DNA of 64,000 nt from Bradyrhizobium sp. CB1650 (GCF_029761915.1 NZ_CP121695.1:5919501-5983500); one strand, 5' to 3'; shown: positions 1 through 8,674, counted from the stretch's first letter. Translations and numbers: made by a program. Notes: generated by a model not told the origin, from the letters alone.

Positions 1-590
1 ATTCCGGCGAACTGACGGGCACTCCCAACGGTGACGCGCCGGGCGTACTCGCGGCCTCCTATACTATCACTGCGGAGGTCGATATCCCGCAGGGTGGGGC
101 GGAAGGCATGCTTGTCACGCAAGGCGGCCGGTTCGGCGGCTATGGCTTCTATCTGCTGAAAGGCAAGCCGATTTACGTCTGGAATCTGCTCGACCTAAAG
201 CGCGTTCGCTGGGAGGGCGCGGAGGCGTTGACGCCAGGCAAGCACACGCTGGAGTTCGACTTCAAGTACGATGGTCTCGGCTTTGCAACACTTGCCTTCA
301 ACAACATGAGTGGCCTTGGCCGGTCGGGCACCGGCGTGCTCAAGGTCGATGGGAAAGCCGTGGCCACCGAGAAGATGAACCGTTCGATCCCGGTCATTCT
401 GCAGTGGGATGAAAACTTCGACGTGGGCGCCGACACCGGCACCCCGGTGGACGACAAGGATTACCAGGTGCCGTTCAAGTTCACCGGCAAGCTCAACAAG
501 CTGACGCTCAAGATCGACCGGCCGAAGTTGACGGCAGATGACGTCAAGAAGCTGGAGACGGTAGGGCGGAATAACCGAATGAGCGAATAG
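1..590 (+). CDS. arylsulfatase, C-terminal part (5' end outside window)
   Basis: The reading frame is open from the first bases of the window (codons begin at position 3) to the stop at 588-590, so the gene starts upstream. About 195 C-terminal residues are visible. They form a beta-rich tail with motifs such as GGRFGGYGFY, FDFKYDGLG and DTGTPVDDKDYQVPFKF, which I recognise from the C-terminal domain of long arylsulfatases of Bradyrhizobium and relatives. The catalytic formylglycine region is outside the window, so the activity is inferred from the tail alone. A strong stem-loop follows the stop codon. An internal ATG at 108 is not a likely start because coding continues upstream of it. Confidence 0.75.
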   Translation, partial: SGELTGTPNGDAPGVLAASYTITAEVDIPQGGAEGMLVTQGGRFGGYGFYLLKGKPIYVWNLLDLKRVRWEGAEALTPGKHTLEFDFKYDGLGFATLAFNNMSGLGRSGTGVLKVDGKAVATEKMNRSIPVILQWDENFDVGADTGTPVDDKDYQVPFKFTGKLNKLTLKIDRPKLTADDVKKLETVGRNNRMSE

Positions 591-613
591 CCTCGCCGCA
601 GCTACGTCGCGGG

Positions 614-646
614 AGATCGGCCGCTCGCTATGGGGGCGGCCGATCT
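614..646 (+). terminator. stem-loop after arylsulfatase
   Basis: Eleven-base perfect arms (614-624 and 636-646) surround an 11-nt loop 24 bases after the arylsulfatase stop codon. There is no T-run, so it may be a processing or Rho-assisted end rather than a canonical intrinsic terminator. It also lies beyond the 3' end of the convergent LysR gene. Confidence 0.5.
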
Positions 647-754
647 GACTAACTTCCGGTAATGGCCCCAAGGCCGACATGCGGCCATGTCGGCTTCACC
701 GTCGCCCTCTGAGAGAAAAGCGAACGCGACGGATTCATGAGTACACGCCGGCGC

Positions 755-1699
755 TCACTTGGTCCGCCGCCTTGCACCGGATCCGGTCGAGGCGTGCACT
801 GGCGCCACCTCGTCATCGCGCCCGAAACGCTCGACCAGGAAATCGATGAAGAGCCTCACCTTGAGCGAGAGATGCCGCGTCGGCGGATAGACCGCGTAGA
901 GCGCGAGCGGCGGCGCCGAATAGTCTTCGAGCACGGCGTTGAGCTCGCCTTTCTTCAGCGCATCGGCGGCGATGAATTCCGGCAACAGCGCAACGCCCCT
1001 GCCCCGGATCGCGACATCGCGCAGCACTTCCGCATTATTCACGCAGAGCGACCAGGCCGGCTGGATCCAGTGATCGCCGTCCGCGCCCGTCAGCTTCCAT
1101 TGATTGCCGGTGAGCAGGAAGCCGTAGGTCAGGGACACGTGGCTGCGCAGCTCCTGCGGATGCTTCGGCGTGCCGTGATGCGCCAGATAATCCGGCGAGG
1201 CGCAGATCAATCGCTCAACCGGCACGATCTTGCGCGCGATCAGGCTGGAGGATTCCAGCTCCGCGATCCGCAGCGTCACGTCAAAACCGTCCTGGACGGG
1301 ATCGAGCAGATCGTCGCTGAGCACGAGCTGGAGCTGAAGCTCCGGATATTTCTCCATGAAGTCGGCGAGCACCGGCCCGAGCCGCATCGTGCCGAAGGAC
1401 ATCGGCGCGTTGACGCGCAACAGGCCCCGCGGCGCCGACTGCAACTGCGTCACCGCCTGATCGGCGGCCTCGATCTCGGACAGGATCACGACCGCGCGCT
1501 CGAAATATTGCTGGCCGTTTTCGGTCGGGCTCGCATGCCGCGTGGTGCGGTTCAGCAATTGCACGCCGAGACTTTCCTCGAGGTCGGCGATGTATTTGCT
1601 GATCGCGGAGCGCGAGAGGCGCAATTGCCGGCCGGCCTCGGCGAAGCTGCCGCTTTCAACGACTTTGATGAAGGCGCGCAGGCTAGCGAGCTTATCCAA
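755..1699 (-). CDS. LysR-family transcriptional regulator
   Basis: This 314-residue protein has typical LysR organisation: an N-terminal winged helix-turn-helix (residues 1-60, with LRAFIKVVESGSFAEAGRQL and SRSAISKYIADLE) and a periplasmic-binding-protein-like effector domain (about 90-290). It resembles the large proteobacterial group of LysR regulators with divergent oxidoreductase targets. The start is a TTG giving MDKLASL, which matches the usual LysR N-terminus. It is divergent from a ring-cleaving dioxygenase/hydrolase pair, which is the most likely target. The 127-bp gap carries two near-identical direct repeats that could be its binding sites. The effector is unknown; by analogy with Mhq systems it could be a quinone or another electrophile. 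Confidence 0.9.
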   Translation of the reverse strand: MDKLASLRAFIKVVESGSFAEAGRQLRLSRSAISKYIADLEESLGVQLLNRTTRHASPTENGQQYFERAVVILSEIEAADQAVTQLQSAPRGLLRVNAPMSFGTMRLGPVLADFMEKYPELQLQLVLSDDLLDPVQDGFDVTLRIAELESSSLIARKIVPVERLICASPDYLAHHGTPKHPQELRSHVSLTYGFLLTGNQWKLTGADGDHWIQPAWSLCVNNAEVLRDVAIRGRGVALLPEFIAADALKKGELNAVLEDYSAPPLALYAVYPPTRHLSLKVRLFIDFLVERFGRDDEVAPVHASTGSGARRRTK

Positions 1700-1713
1700 G
1701 GGCCGGCCCCAGC

Positions 1714-1768
1714 GATTGTTTCCAAATCGTAGACATACCCGTCATAATTACATGGATTGTCTCCAATT
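1714..1768. promoter_or_regulatory. direct repeat pair, probable LysR binding sites
   Basis: GATTGTTTCCAAAT (1714-1727) and GATTGTCTCCAATT (1755-1768) agree at 12 of 14 positions and start 41 bp apart, close to four helical turns. Each contains an ATT-N7-AAT/ATT-type half-palindrome of the LysR T-N11-A kind. They lie in the gap between the divergent LysR gene and the dioxygenase gene. Confidence 0.5.
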
Positions 1769-1826
1769 CAAAGCGGGCCAATATTTCGCGTCAGAGCGAG
1801 ACCACTTACGTGCTTGGGAGAACAAG

Positions 1827-2765
1827 ATGTCTGGACTGCACCACGTCACTGCGATTGCCGGCGACCCCATCCGGAATTTCGGCTTCTACACCCGCGATCT
1901 CGGGCTGCGCTTCGTCAAGAAGACGGTCAATTTCGACGATCCCGGCACCTATCACTTTTATTATGGCGACGAGACTGGCCGCCCCGGCACCATCCTGACC
2001 TTCTTCCCCTGGCAGGGCGTGTCCGCCGGCCGCCGCGGTGTCGGCGAGACCCATCAGACCGCCTTCCGCGTGCCGCAGCGCTCGCTCGGCTACTGGACGC
2101 AGCGCTTCACCGAGAAGGGCATCCGTTACGAGGCGCTGGAGAAGCGGTTCGGCGAATCCGTGCTGCCGTTCACCGATCCGGACGGCATGGCGCTGGCGCT
2201 CGTCGGCGTGCCCGGTGCCGAGAACGAGCCGGGCTGGAGCAACGGCGAGGTGCCGGCCGAGCATGCGATCCGCGGCTTCCATGGCGTGACGCTGCTTCTC
2301 GACAGCGCGGCGAAGACCGCCGCCGTCCTCGCCGACGTGTTTGGCTTTGCCGAGACGGCACGCGAGGGCTCCGTGATCCGCTTCAAGACGCCGGGCGATG
2401 CGCAAGGCAGCGTCGTCGACATCTACGAGGCCAAGGGTTTTCTGCGCGGACATCAGGGTGGCGGCTCGGTGCACCACATCGCCTTCCGCGCGGCCGATGA
2501 TACCGAGCAAGGCAAGATGGCGCAAAAGCTCGTTTCCAATCATGGCCTGCACCCGACCGAGCAACGCGACCGCAACTACTTCCGCTCGATCTACTTCCGC
2601 GAACCCGGCGGCGTGCTGTTCGAGATCGCGACCGATATTCCCGGCTTCGCCGTCGATGAGCCCGTGGCGTCGCTGGGACGTGACCTGAAGCTGCCGGGCT
2701 TCCTCGAATCGCATCGCAAGCAGATCGAGGGCGTCCTGCCGAAGCTGGAAGAGACCGCGTCATGA
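1827..2765 (+). CDS. ring-cleaving dioxygenase, VOC family (MhqO-like)
   Basis: A 312-residue protein with two vicinal-oxygen-chelate (glyoxalase-fold) modules. Candidate metal ligands are the histidines in LHHVTAIAG (near residue 5), GFHGVTLL (near 150) and VHHIAFRA (near 215), and the glutamate in LFEIATD (near 264). The family includes extradiol-type dioxygenases and the Bacillus hydroquinone-responsive proteins MhqA/E/O. The ATG at 1827 is chosen because the VOC fold begins immediately after it; an open extension upstream overlaps the LysR gene and lacks family similarity. The stop overlaps the start of the hydrolase gene by four bases (ATGA), so the two are co-transcribed. The likely role is detoxification or cleavage of quinones or catechols, inferred from family and partner. 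Confidence 0.87.
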   Translation: MSGLHHVTAIAGDPIRNFGFYTRDLGLRFVKKTVNFDDPGTYHFYYGDETGRPGTILTFFPWQGVSAGRRGVGETHQTAFRVPQRSLGYWTQRFTEKGIRYEALEKRFGESVLPFTDPDGMALALVGVPGAENEPGWSNGEVPAEHAIRGFHGVTLLLDSAAKTAAVLADVFGFAETAREGSVIRFKTPGDAQGSVVDIYEAKGFLRGHQGGGSVHHIAFRAADDTEQGKMAQKLVSNHGLHPTEQRDRNYFRSIYFREPGGVLFEIATDIPGFAVDEPVASLGRDLKLPGFLESHRKQIEGVLPKLEETAS

Positions 2766-3388
2766 CCGAGAGTTCATTCGTCCATCGCTTCGAGCCGGCG
2801 AGCAGAGCGGGCACCACGCCGCTCCTGCTTCTGCACGGCACCGGGGGCGACGAGAACGACCTGCTCGGGCTCGGCCGGATGATCTCGCCCGGCTCCGCCC
2901 TGCTCTCGCCGCGCGGCCGCGTGCTGGAGCACGGCATGCCGCGTTTCTTCCGCCGTCTCGCCGAAGGCGTGTTCGACGAGGAGGACGTGCGGCGGCGCGC
3001 ATTCGAACTCGGCGAGTTCGTCACGGTGGCGCGGCAACGGCACGGCATCGCCGCGCCCGTTGCGGTCGGCTTCTCCAACGGCGCCAACATCGCCGCGGCG
3101 CTGTTGCTGCTGAAGTCGGACGCGCTCGCAGGCGCGATCCTGCTGCGCGCCATGGTGCCGCTGTCGGACCCGCCCAAGGCCGAGCTCGCGGGTAAGCCGG
3201 TCCTGCTCTTGTCCGGACAGGGCGATCCGATCGTGCCGGCCAGCAACTCGGCGCGACTCGCCGCGCTGCTGTCGGAGGCGGGCGCGAGCGTGACCCACAA
3301 GGTTCTGTCGGCGGGCCATCAACTCACACAGGCCGACGTCACCCTCGCCCGCGACTGGATCGGCAACGTCGTCACCGAAGCGGCGTGA
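2762..3388 (+). CDS. alpha/beta hydrolase, phospholipase/carboxylesterase type (MhqD-like)
   Basis: A 208-residue single-domain serine hydrolase. The oxyanion loop LLLHGTGGDENDLL lies near residue 22, the nucleophile elbow GFSNG near 102-106, the probable acid in GQGDPIVP near 155 and the catalytic histidine in AGHQLT near 186. This is the compact dienelactone-hydrolase/carboxylesterase type, usually about 200-220 residues. It overlaps the preceding dioxygenase gene (ATGA), matching the mhqO-mhqD pairing known in Firmicutes. It probably acts on the ester or lactone formed by the dioxygenase, but the substrate cannot be read from sequence. A clear intrinsic terminator follows. Confidence 0.87.
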   Translation: MTESSFVHRFEPASRAGTTPLLLLHGTGGDENDLLGLGRMISPGSALLSPRGRVLEHGMPRFFRRLAEGVFDEEDVRRRAFELGEFVTVARQRHGIAAPVAVGFSNGANIAAALLLLKSDALAGAILLRAMVPLSDPPKAELAGKPVLLLSGQGDPIVPASNSARLAALLSEAGASVTHKVLSAGHQLTQADVTLARDWIGNVVTEAA

Positions 3389-3393
3389 ACCGA

Positions 3394-3437
3394 CGAGCGG
3401 CGTGCGATTCGAGAGCCGCCGCTCGTTTCTTTTTTCC
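3394..3437 (+). terminator. Rho-independent terminator of dioxygenase/hydrolase operon
   Basis: Perfect 9-bp arms CGAGCGGCG (3394-3402) and CGCCGCTCG (3417-3425) are followed by a T-rich tract (3426-3437). It begins 6 bases after the hydrolase stop codon. Confidence 0.85.
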
Positions 3438-3716
3438 TTAGGGTCCTACCACTTGCGCTTCGCTCGGACGGCGACCGCTTTTGTGCACGCGCAGCAAACG
3501 ACGCGATGGGCCATTTTGCGGACATAGTCAGGGGCGTCAAAACTTGGCCGCTTGTTAGGAGGACCGGTGAAAGCGACGCGCCAACTTATTGTTTCGTTTC
3601 CTGTTGAGGAGGCGGAGGCGCCCTGTTGATGATAGCTAGGCGGGTCTTCCAGGTATCTCCGTCGCGCACATAGATGGAAGAGGCCCTCGGCGTCAGCAAG
3701 CGAATAGCCTTTCGCC
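3438..3716. other. intergenic, no gene recognised
   Basis: This spacer separates the dioxygenase operon from the convergent TPR gene. Short reading frames here have no recognisable domain or good ribosome binding site. Nothing else was identified. Confidence 0.5.
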
Positions 3717-5216
3717 TTATTGTTCCCGGACGCCCCCCTTCCTCAGCCCGTCGACAATGTCATCGAACTCCCGACGAAACTGGGGGTTGCTTGAGATTGA
3801 GTAACCAAGATCACGGTACCACTGGACCGTAAAGTCTGGTCGGAGCTTGTTCAATTCAGTCAAGCTCTGCTGTGCCTGTTCCAATTGCCCCGTGGCCCCA
3901 TAAGCCGATGTCAGATCTACATAGGCGTACCAGTACGAGTTGTTCAGATTGACCGAGCGCCTGCATTCCTCGATGGCTTCTTGATATTCGTGCAGGTGCA
4001 GGTGCGCATGGCAGAGCCAGAACCGCCAAAGATAAGCAAGAGGATCTCTGGGACTGAGACGGAGAGCCAACTGAACCGGCGAGAAGGCTTCGCGCGCGCG
4101 CCCGGAGACGATAAGTGCAATTCCCTTGCCACCGTAGTCAGCCGGATTATTTGGATTGATTTCGAGCGCAGCGCCGTGTTCAGCCAATGCTTCCTCAGGT
4201 TGTCCGAATAGAAGAATGCTTCCCTTGATCGTATGAGCCCTCGCGCTCGCCGGGCTTTTGGACAGAACTCTGTCGATGAGGTCGATCGCTTGCTTTTTGT
4301 CTTCAATAATGGACGCAGACCATCGATTGTTCACACCAGCAGCTAAACACTGCGCTTTCCCGACCATGGCCTCAACGTTGTCCGGATCGAGCCGTAGCGC
4401 ACTGTCGAACAAGTCCTTTGCCTGAGCATTTTGGATCTTCGACGGCGGCTCGTAGTGCTTTGCCCAGCCGCGCATCGTGAAGTCCATTGCGTCAGGATTG
4501 CGTGATCGGTCAGCTTCGCTACGACGGCTTTCGGCCTGGATCAGCTCAATGTTCAGCGAGCGGGCGAGCCGCGTTGTGATCTGGTCCTGCAAGGCGGCAA
4601 CATTGGTGCGATCGCCGTCGAAACGATCGGACCAGACGTCCCGACCGCTCGCGATATCCGTAAGTGATACGTTGACCCGGACCTGATCCCCGTTGCGCCG
4701 CACCGCGCCCTGGACTGCCCAGCGGATGCCAAGGTCCTTGCCGAGTGTCCTGAAATCGATTTGCTTGTTCTTGTATGTAAAGGCCGTTCCGCGTCCGATA
4801 ACGAACGCGCCGGGCATTTGCGCCAGGTCGGTCGTCAGGTCGGTCGTAATGGCGTCGGCGAAATAGTCCTGCTCCGGATCGTTGCTGACGTTTGCGAACG
4901 GCAGGACGACGAGTGACAGACGGGGAGCAATGTCGGGCCGGGCCGTTGCCTCCCTCTGCGTCTGTTGCCTGTCCGGAAACACGTCGGTGCGGAGCGTCTT
5001 CCACACAGTCCAGTAGCCGACGAGGCCACCCGCGATCGCGCCGATAGCGGCAATCGAGGCGAGCGCTCCGCCGACCAACTGCAATCGCGCCCGGAGGCGA
5101 CTCTTTAGATTGCGATCGGGTGTCGCGCGATTGCGGTCGGATGTCGCTTTGTCCGGTTGCTCGTTCTCGGATGTTGGTCTGTCCGGTAGCTCGTTGGGGA
5201 CTTCCGAGTTCGTCAC
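3717..5216 (-). CDS. membrane-anchored FlgO-like/TPR protein (adenylate-cyclase-like family, no cyclase domain)
   Basis: The GTG start at 5216 is chosen because an excellent GGGGAGG site lies five bases before it; a TTG at 5279 would add 21 residues. The resulting 499-residue protein has a short hydrophilic N-terminus rich in Asp-Arg-Asn/Pro repeats, one membrane helix (about residues 45-71), a FlgO-like domain (VVLPFANVSNDPEQDYFADAI to GRDVWSDRFDGDR, about 105-225) and tetratricopeptide repeats to the C-terminus. This fold normally follows a class III adenylate cyclase or winged-helix domain in rhizobial proteins; neither is present here. The role is unknown, perhaps a scaffold or an orphan sensory module. 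It is a lone minus-strand gene. Confidence 0.8.
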   Translation of the reverse strand: MTNSEVPNELPDRPTSENEQPDKATSDRNRATPDRNLKSRLRARLQLVGGALASIAAIGAIAGGLVGYWTVWKTLRTDVFPDRQQTQREATARPDIAPRLSLVVLPFANVSNDPEQDYFADAITTDLTTDLAQMPGAFVIGRGTAFTYKNKQIDFRTLGKDLGIRWAVQGAVRRNGDQVRVNVSLTDIASGRDVWSDRFDGDRTNVAALQDQITTRLARSLNIELIQAESRRSEADRSRNPDAMDFTMRGWAKHYEPPSKIQNAQAKDLFDSALRLDPDNVEAMVGKAQCLAAGVNNRWSASIIEDKKQAIDLIDRVLSKSPASARAHTIKGSILLFGQPEEALAEHGAALEINPNNPADYGGKGIALIVSGRAREAFSPVQLALRLSPRDPLAYLWRFWLCHAHLHLHEYQEAIEECRRSVNLNNSYWYAYVDLTSAYGATGQLEQAQQSLTELNKLRPDFTVQWYRDLGYSISSNPQFRREFDDIVDGLRKGGVREQ

Positions 5217-5488
5217 CGTTGCCTCCCCGCAGGGGCCAAACGTGAAACTATCAGATTTTCGCGACGTCGGGTTGGTCAAGGTTGCTGACTAAGTGCAGCC
5301 TCTTAGCGGGACGGTCGTCGGTTTTACGACGTCGAATAGTTGTCCGGTTGGGGTCATTTTCGACAGATTCGGCGGTCACTGTGGGCTATTCGATGTCCGC
5401 TTTACCACGATAGCGCCCAAGCCGAGCCGGGCCGGAGCGTTGCGTTTGGCTGAACGCCCGTGATTCAACACCCAAACTGGGGGCTCGA
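5217..5488. other. intergenic between TPR gene and IS remnant
   Basis: No gene was recognised here. It holds the upstream region of the TPR gene and leads into the transposase remnant. Confidence 0.5.
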
Positions 5489-5584
5489 ATGATGCGCTAC
5501 GAACTCGCCGATTGTGAATGGGCCGCCATCAAACCGATGCTGCCCAACAAGGCGCGTGGGACTGTGGCTGGCTGCGCGTTATGA
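5489..5584 (+). pseudogene. IS5-family transposase N-terminal remnant
   Basis: An ATG-initiated 31-codon frame encodes MMRYELADCEWAAIKPMLPN and continues KARG before diverging and stopping. This is the characteristic N-terminus of IS5-type (ISL2/IS1031-like) transposases in Bradyrhizobium, which are normally about 250-280 residues. The rest of the transposase is absent and the sequence runs directly into the 3' end of the corA-like gene, so an old insertion has been deleted almost completely. Confidence 0.75.
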
Positions 5585-5593
5585 GTCCAAGCC

Positions 5594-6568
5594 CTAGTCG
5601 AACCAGCCGTACCGCTTGAACCAGATCAAAGGCAATACGCCACTGGCAATGACAGCGAACCACGCCAGCGGATAGCCGAACGTCCAGCTCAGCTCCGGCA
5701 TCGTCTTGAAATTCATGCCCCAGATGCCGACCATGATCGTGGGCGGCACGCCGACGACGGACACGATCGTGAGGATCTTGAAGAGATCGTTCTGCTGGAT
5801 GTTGATGAAGCCGAGCACGGCATCGAGCAGGAGCTGGATCTTGTCGGACAGCCGCGTCTCGTAGTCGCTGAGCGATGCGACATCCTTCGACACGGCCTCC
5901 AGGCGCTTCTTCGACGAGGCCGTGATCCACTCGCTTCCGACTTCGTCGGCGAACGTTGCAATTCGGCCGACGCCAAGCAAGACGTCGCGCGCCTTGGCCA
6001 GGTGATCGGCCAAGTCGCCGACGTTCTCCAGCGCTTCGCGCATCCTGCGGCTGGAGCGGACGGGACGCTTGGTTTGAACGAGCCCGCCCCTGAAGACGCG
6101 CCTCGACAGCATATCGGTCTTCGCGCCGAGATGCTCGAGAACATCGGCGCCGCGCTCGACCATGGCCTCGAGCAGGCTGGTGAACACGCACATGCCGTTC
6201 TCCAGGCTGTCGTCCGAACCGATGCGCTTGCCGACATCGTCGAAGACGGTGAGCGGCCAGAAGTGCACGGTGACCAGCACCCGCGGCCCGATGATGAAAC
6301 CCACCGGCGTGATCTCGGCCTCATGGTCCTCGTTGAGCCTCACGGCAGGCGAGCTGAGATAGAGGGTACCGTGATCGAAGATCAGGCGGCTTGACGCCTC
6401 GATCTCGCTCAGCGTCTCTTCCGACGGAATGCGAATCTCGAGCAGCCGTTCGACAAATTGCTTTTCTTCCGCATTCCCATTCAGGAGATCAACCCAGATG
6501 ATCTCGGACGGCATCTCAGCGCCGATGCTCCGCCAGTCATCGGTCGGCCACCTGTATAATGTGAGCAA
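5594..6568 (-). CDS. corA: CorA-family magnesium/cobalt transporter
   Basis: A TTG start at 6568 with GGAG eight bases upstream gives a 324-residue protein (MLTLYRWPTDDW), the usual CorA size; the frame is open further upstream to 6649, but the extra residues are atypical. The N-terminal cytoplasmic domain is acidic and is followed by a long helical stretch (about 170-255). The C-terminus has two membrane helices with the signature GMNF in GIWGMNF after the first helix. CorA proteins form pentameric channels for Mg2+ (also Co2+ and Ni2+) in the inner membrane. It is monocistronic, with the IS remnant downstream. Some members of this branch act as efflux systems, so the direction of transport is uncertain. 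Confidence 0.85.
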   Translation of the reverse strand: MLTLYRWPTDDWRSIGAEMPSEIIWVDLLNGNAEEKQFVERLLEIRIPSEETLSEIEASSRLIFDHGTLYLSSPAVRLNEDHEAEITPVGFIIGPRVLVTVHFWPLTVFDDVGKRIGSDDSLENGMCVFTSLLEAMVERGADVLEHLGAKTDMLSRRVFRGGLVQTKRPVRSSRRMREALENVGDLADHLAKARDVLLGVGRIATFADEVGSEWITASSKKRLEAVSKDVASLSDYETRLSDKIQLLLDAVLGFINIQQNDLFKILTIVSVVGVPPTIMVGIWGMNFKTMPELSWTFGYPLAWFAVIASGVLPLIWFKRYGWFD

Positions 6569-6789
6569 TAACCGAACTCCGTGATCATGTCGGCACGCCG
6601 GATCGTGCACCCGGCCAGCATCCGCCCGGCTAACGCATGAGGGTTCCAAATGTTCAACGCATCAATGACCTCAGCGCCACAGGTTGGAGATTTCGGCGCC
6701 GTTGCGAATGCCCCGCTGAACCAGGGCGCGAGCTCATAAACAAGGCGCGCACTTCGCCGAGCATCTCTCGGCAGGAAGTACATTGAAGT

Positions 6790-8433
6790 CTAAAGGGAGG
6801 GCAAGCCGGGCGGCGGCTTGCGCATGTTGGAGGCCTGCTCGTAGGCGTAGGCCAGGCGCAGAAGCTTGTGCTCGCTCCAGGCACGGCCCGCGAAGGTGAC
6901 GCCCAGCGGATAGTCGGGCGTGTCCTTGCCATCGACCCCCGAGACAAAGCCGCCAGGCACGATGACGCTGGGATAGCCCGCTCTGGCGGCGATCGCGGCA
7001 CCCGTTGCGCCGGGGAACAGGACGGCATCAACTTTGTGCCGGTTCATGTAGGCGTCCATGCCACGCGTCCTGGCGGTGAGCAAATCCATGGCGCGTGCCG
7101 ACTTGTACTCGCGCTCGCTCAAGTCGCCTTTGGTCTCGTTAGCGGCGAGGAACAGGTCCTGGCCGAAGCGCAGCGCCCTGCCGGCGTTCGCCTCGTTGAA
7201 GGCCACGATATCGGCGATGGTCTTGATATCGGTATTGGTCGCCCAATCCTTCAGGTAGAGGTTGAGATCACGCTTCAGTTCGTAGATGAAAACAATCCGC
7301 TGTGCGACCGGATTGCCCTTGTTGCCACTCAGCGGATTGCGATTGAGCACAGCCATGGTCGTGCCTGGTCCGCTCAACCAGCCGGCCGTCGGCATACTGG
7401 CGCGCACGATGATGGCGCCGAGATCCTCCAGCACCTTGATCACGTCGGCCATCACCTTGGCCCCGCTGGGTGGCAGCTTGCCGTAGTAGCAATCGTTCAG
7501 CGGGTCGGCGGGGTCGCTCGGCACGCCGATGCGGGCGCCCTTCATCGCATCCCGGGCGAGGTCCGCGGTGTAATCGGCCGGCCGCCGCTGCCGCTCTGTC
7601 ACCGGGTCGAGCGGGTCCTTGGCCGCCAGCACGTTCAGGAGCATCGCCGCGTCGCGCACCGTACGCGTCATCGGCCCTGCGGTATCCTGGCTGTGCGCGA
7701 TCGGCACGATGCCGGCACGGCTGATCAGTCCGACGGTCGGCTTGACGGTGACGATGCCATTCCGGCTGGCGGGGTGCAGCAGCGAGCCCGAGGTCTCGGT
7801 GCCGATCGAGGCCGCGCACAGACCGGCCGCTACGGCGACCGCCGAACCCGAGCTTGAGCCTCCCGGATTTACGACCGGATTGCCTTGATCGTCCATAAGC
7901 GTCGGCGCGTAGGGGCTCTTCACCTGACCGCCCAGCGATGAGTAGCCCGAGGGCATGTCGATCGCGAGCATGTTGGCGAATTCCGTCAGGTTCGCCTTGC
8001 CCAGGATCACCGCGCCAGCGTCCCGAAGCAGCTTGACGACGGTGGCATCGTCCCTGGCGCGCGCGCCTTCCAACGCCAGCGAGCCCGCCGTGGTCGGCTG
8101 TTTGTCGCCGGTCGCAATGTTGTCCTTCAGCAGGATCGGGATGCCAGCCAGCGGACGTTTGACCGACGGCCCGGTGCCGTCGAGCTTGCCCGCGATCGAC
8201 AGCGCATCGGGATTGAGCGCGCGCACGGAGTTGAGCATCGGCCCATCGCGATCGTAGGCCTCAATGCGCGCGAGGTAAGCTCTGGTCAGTGTCGTTGCGT
8301 TGACCCGCCCGCTGCTGGCCAAGGCATGAGCGATATCGCTCATCGGCGCATGATCGAGATTCAGATTGGTCGGCGCCTCGGCGCTTGCGGCAACCGCGGC
8401 GAGGCCAGCATCGCGGCGGGATGGTTTCTTCAT
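6790..8433 (-). CDS. amidase-signature family hydrolase
   Basis: From the ATG at 8433 the protein has 547 residues; an in-frame extension to 8514 is less likely because the MKKPSRRDAGLAAVAASAEA start is a plausible N-terminus. The Ser-cisSer-Lys triad of the amidase signature is visible: lysine near 103 (PILLKDN), the GGSSSG loop near 191-196, and the nucleophile serine near 217 in GTETSGS. An N-terminal alanine-rich stretch could be a weak export signal, which I cannot confirm. It is the last gene of a run containing a peptide-type ABC importer, and another amidase heads that run. Substrate specificity cannot be read. Confidence 0.87.
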   Translation of the reverse strand: MKKPSRRDAGLAAVAASAEAPTNLNLDHAPMSDIAHALASSGRVNATTLTRAYLARIEAYDRDGPMLNSVRALNPDALSIAGKLDGTGPSVKRPLAGIPILLKDNIATGDKQPTTAGSLALEGARARDDATVVKLLRDAGAVILGKANLTEFANMLAIDMPSGYSSLGGQVKSPYAPTLMDDQGNPVVNPGGSSSGSAVAVAAGLCAASIGTETSGSLLHPASRNGIVTVKPTVGLISRAGIVPIAHSQDTAGPMTRTVRDAAMLLNVLAAKDPLDPVTERQRRPADYTADLARDAMKGARIGVPSDPADPLNDCYYGKLPPSGAKVMADVIKVLEDLGAIIVRASMPTAGWLSGPGTTMAVLNRNPLSGNKGNPVAQRIVFIYELKRDLNLYLKDWATNTDIKTIADIVAFNEANAGRALRFGQDLFLAANETKGDLSEREYKSARAMDLLTARTRGMDAYMNRHKVDAVLFPGATGAAIAARAGYPSVIVPGGFVSGVDGKDTPDYPLGVTFAGRAWSEHKLLRLAYAYEQASNMRKPPPGLPSL

Positions 8434-8611
8434 GGCGTGCCTCGCCTGACGGCGCGTCCCGAACCATGAGGCCGCGATGATGGCATCATGCCGGTGCTTT
8501 GCCCGACGGGTCAATGGCGTCGCGGACCGCGCAAACCATCGAAATGATTAACCCCGGCTACTGTGCATGGGGTTGTTTTTCAGATTTTTGTTTTGGCCCG
8601 GCCAGACGATC

Positions 8612-8636
8612 GACCTCTCCCCGATGGGGAGAGGTC
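8612..8636 (-). repeat. stem-loop after peptide-binding-protein gene
   Basis: Perfect 11-bp arms GACCTCTCCCC and GGGGAGAGGTC surround a 3-nt loop. It lies 39 bases after the stop of the binding-protein gene and before the amidase gene. The CTCTCCCC core recurs in repeats at 34.7 and 44.4 kb. It may terminate or stabilise the binding-protein transcript. Confidence 0.65.
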
Positions 8637-8674
8637 AACGTTGAGGCGACAGGCTCGACCTGATGACGCGGTCC

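Noticed and set aside
3319..3540. 73-codon minus-strand frame after the hydrolase gene
   Set aside because: It crosses the intrinsic terminator and the hydrolase 3' end and has no domain or ribosome binding site.
6640..6660. GGAAC element upstream of corA as an EcfG-type stress promoter
   Set aside because: No CGTT element lies 16-17 bases after GGAAC, so the promoter match is incomplete.
6481..6783. 100-codon minus-strand frame overlapping the corA 5' end
   Set aside because: No family similarity, and most of the useful part overlaps the corA start region, so it is more likely leader and coding-frame noise.
8550..8580. AACCCC/GGGGTT hairpin followed by a T-run on the plus strand
   Set aside because: No plus-strand gene ends here and the stem is only six base pairs. 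It is probably part of a common intergenic repeat, not a functional terminator.
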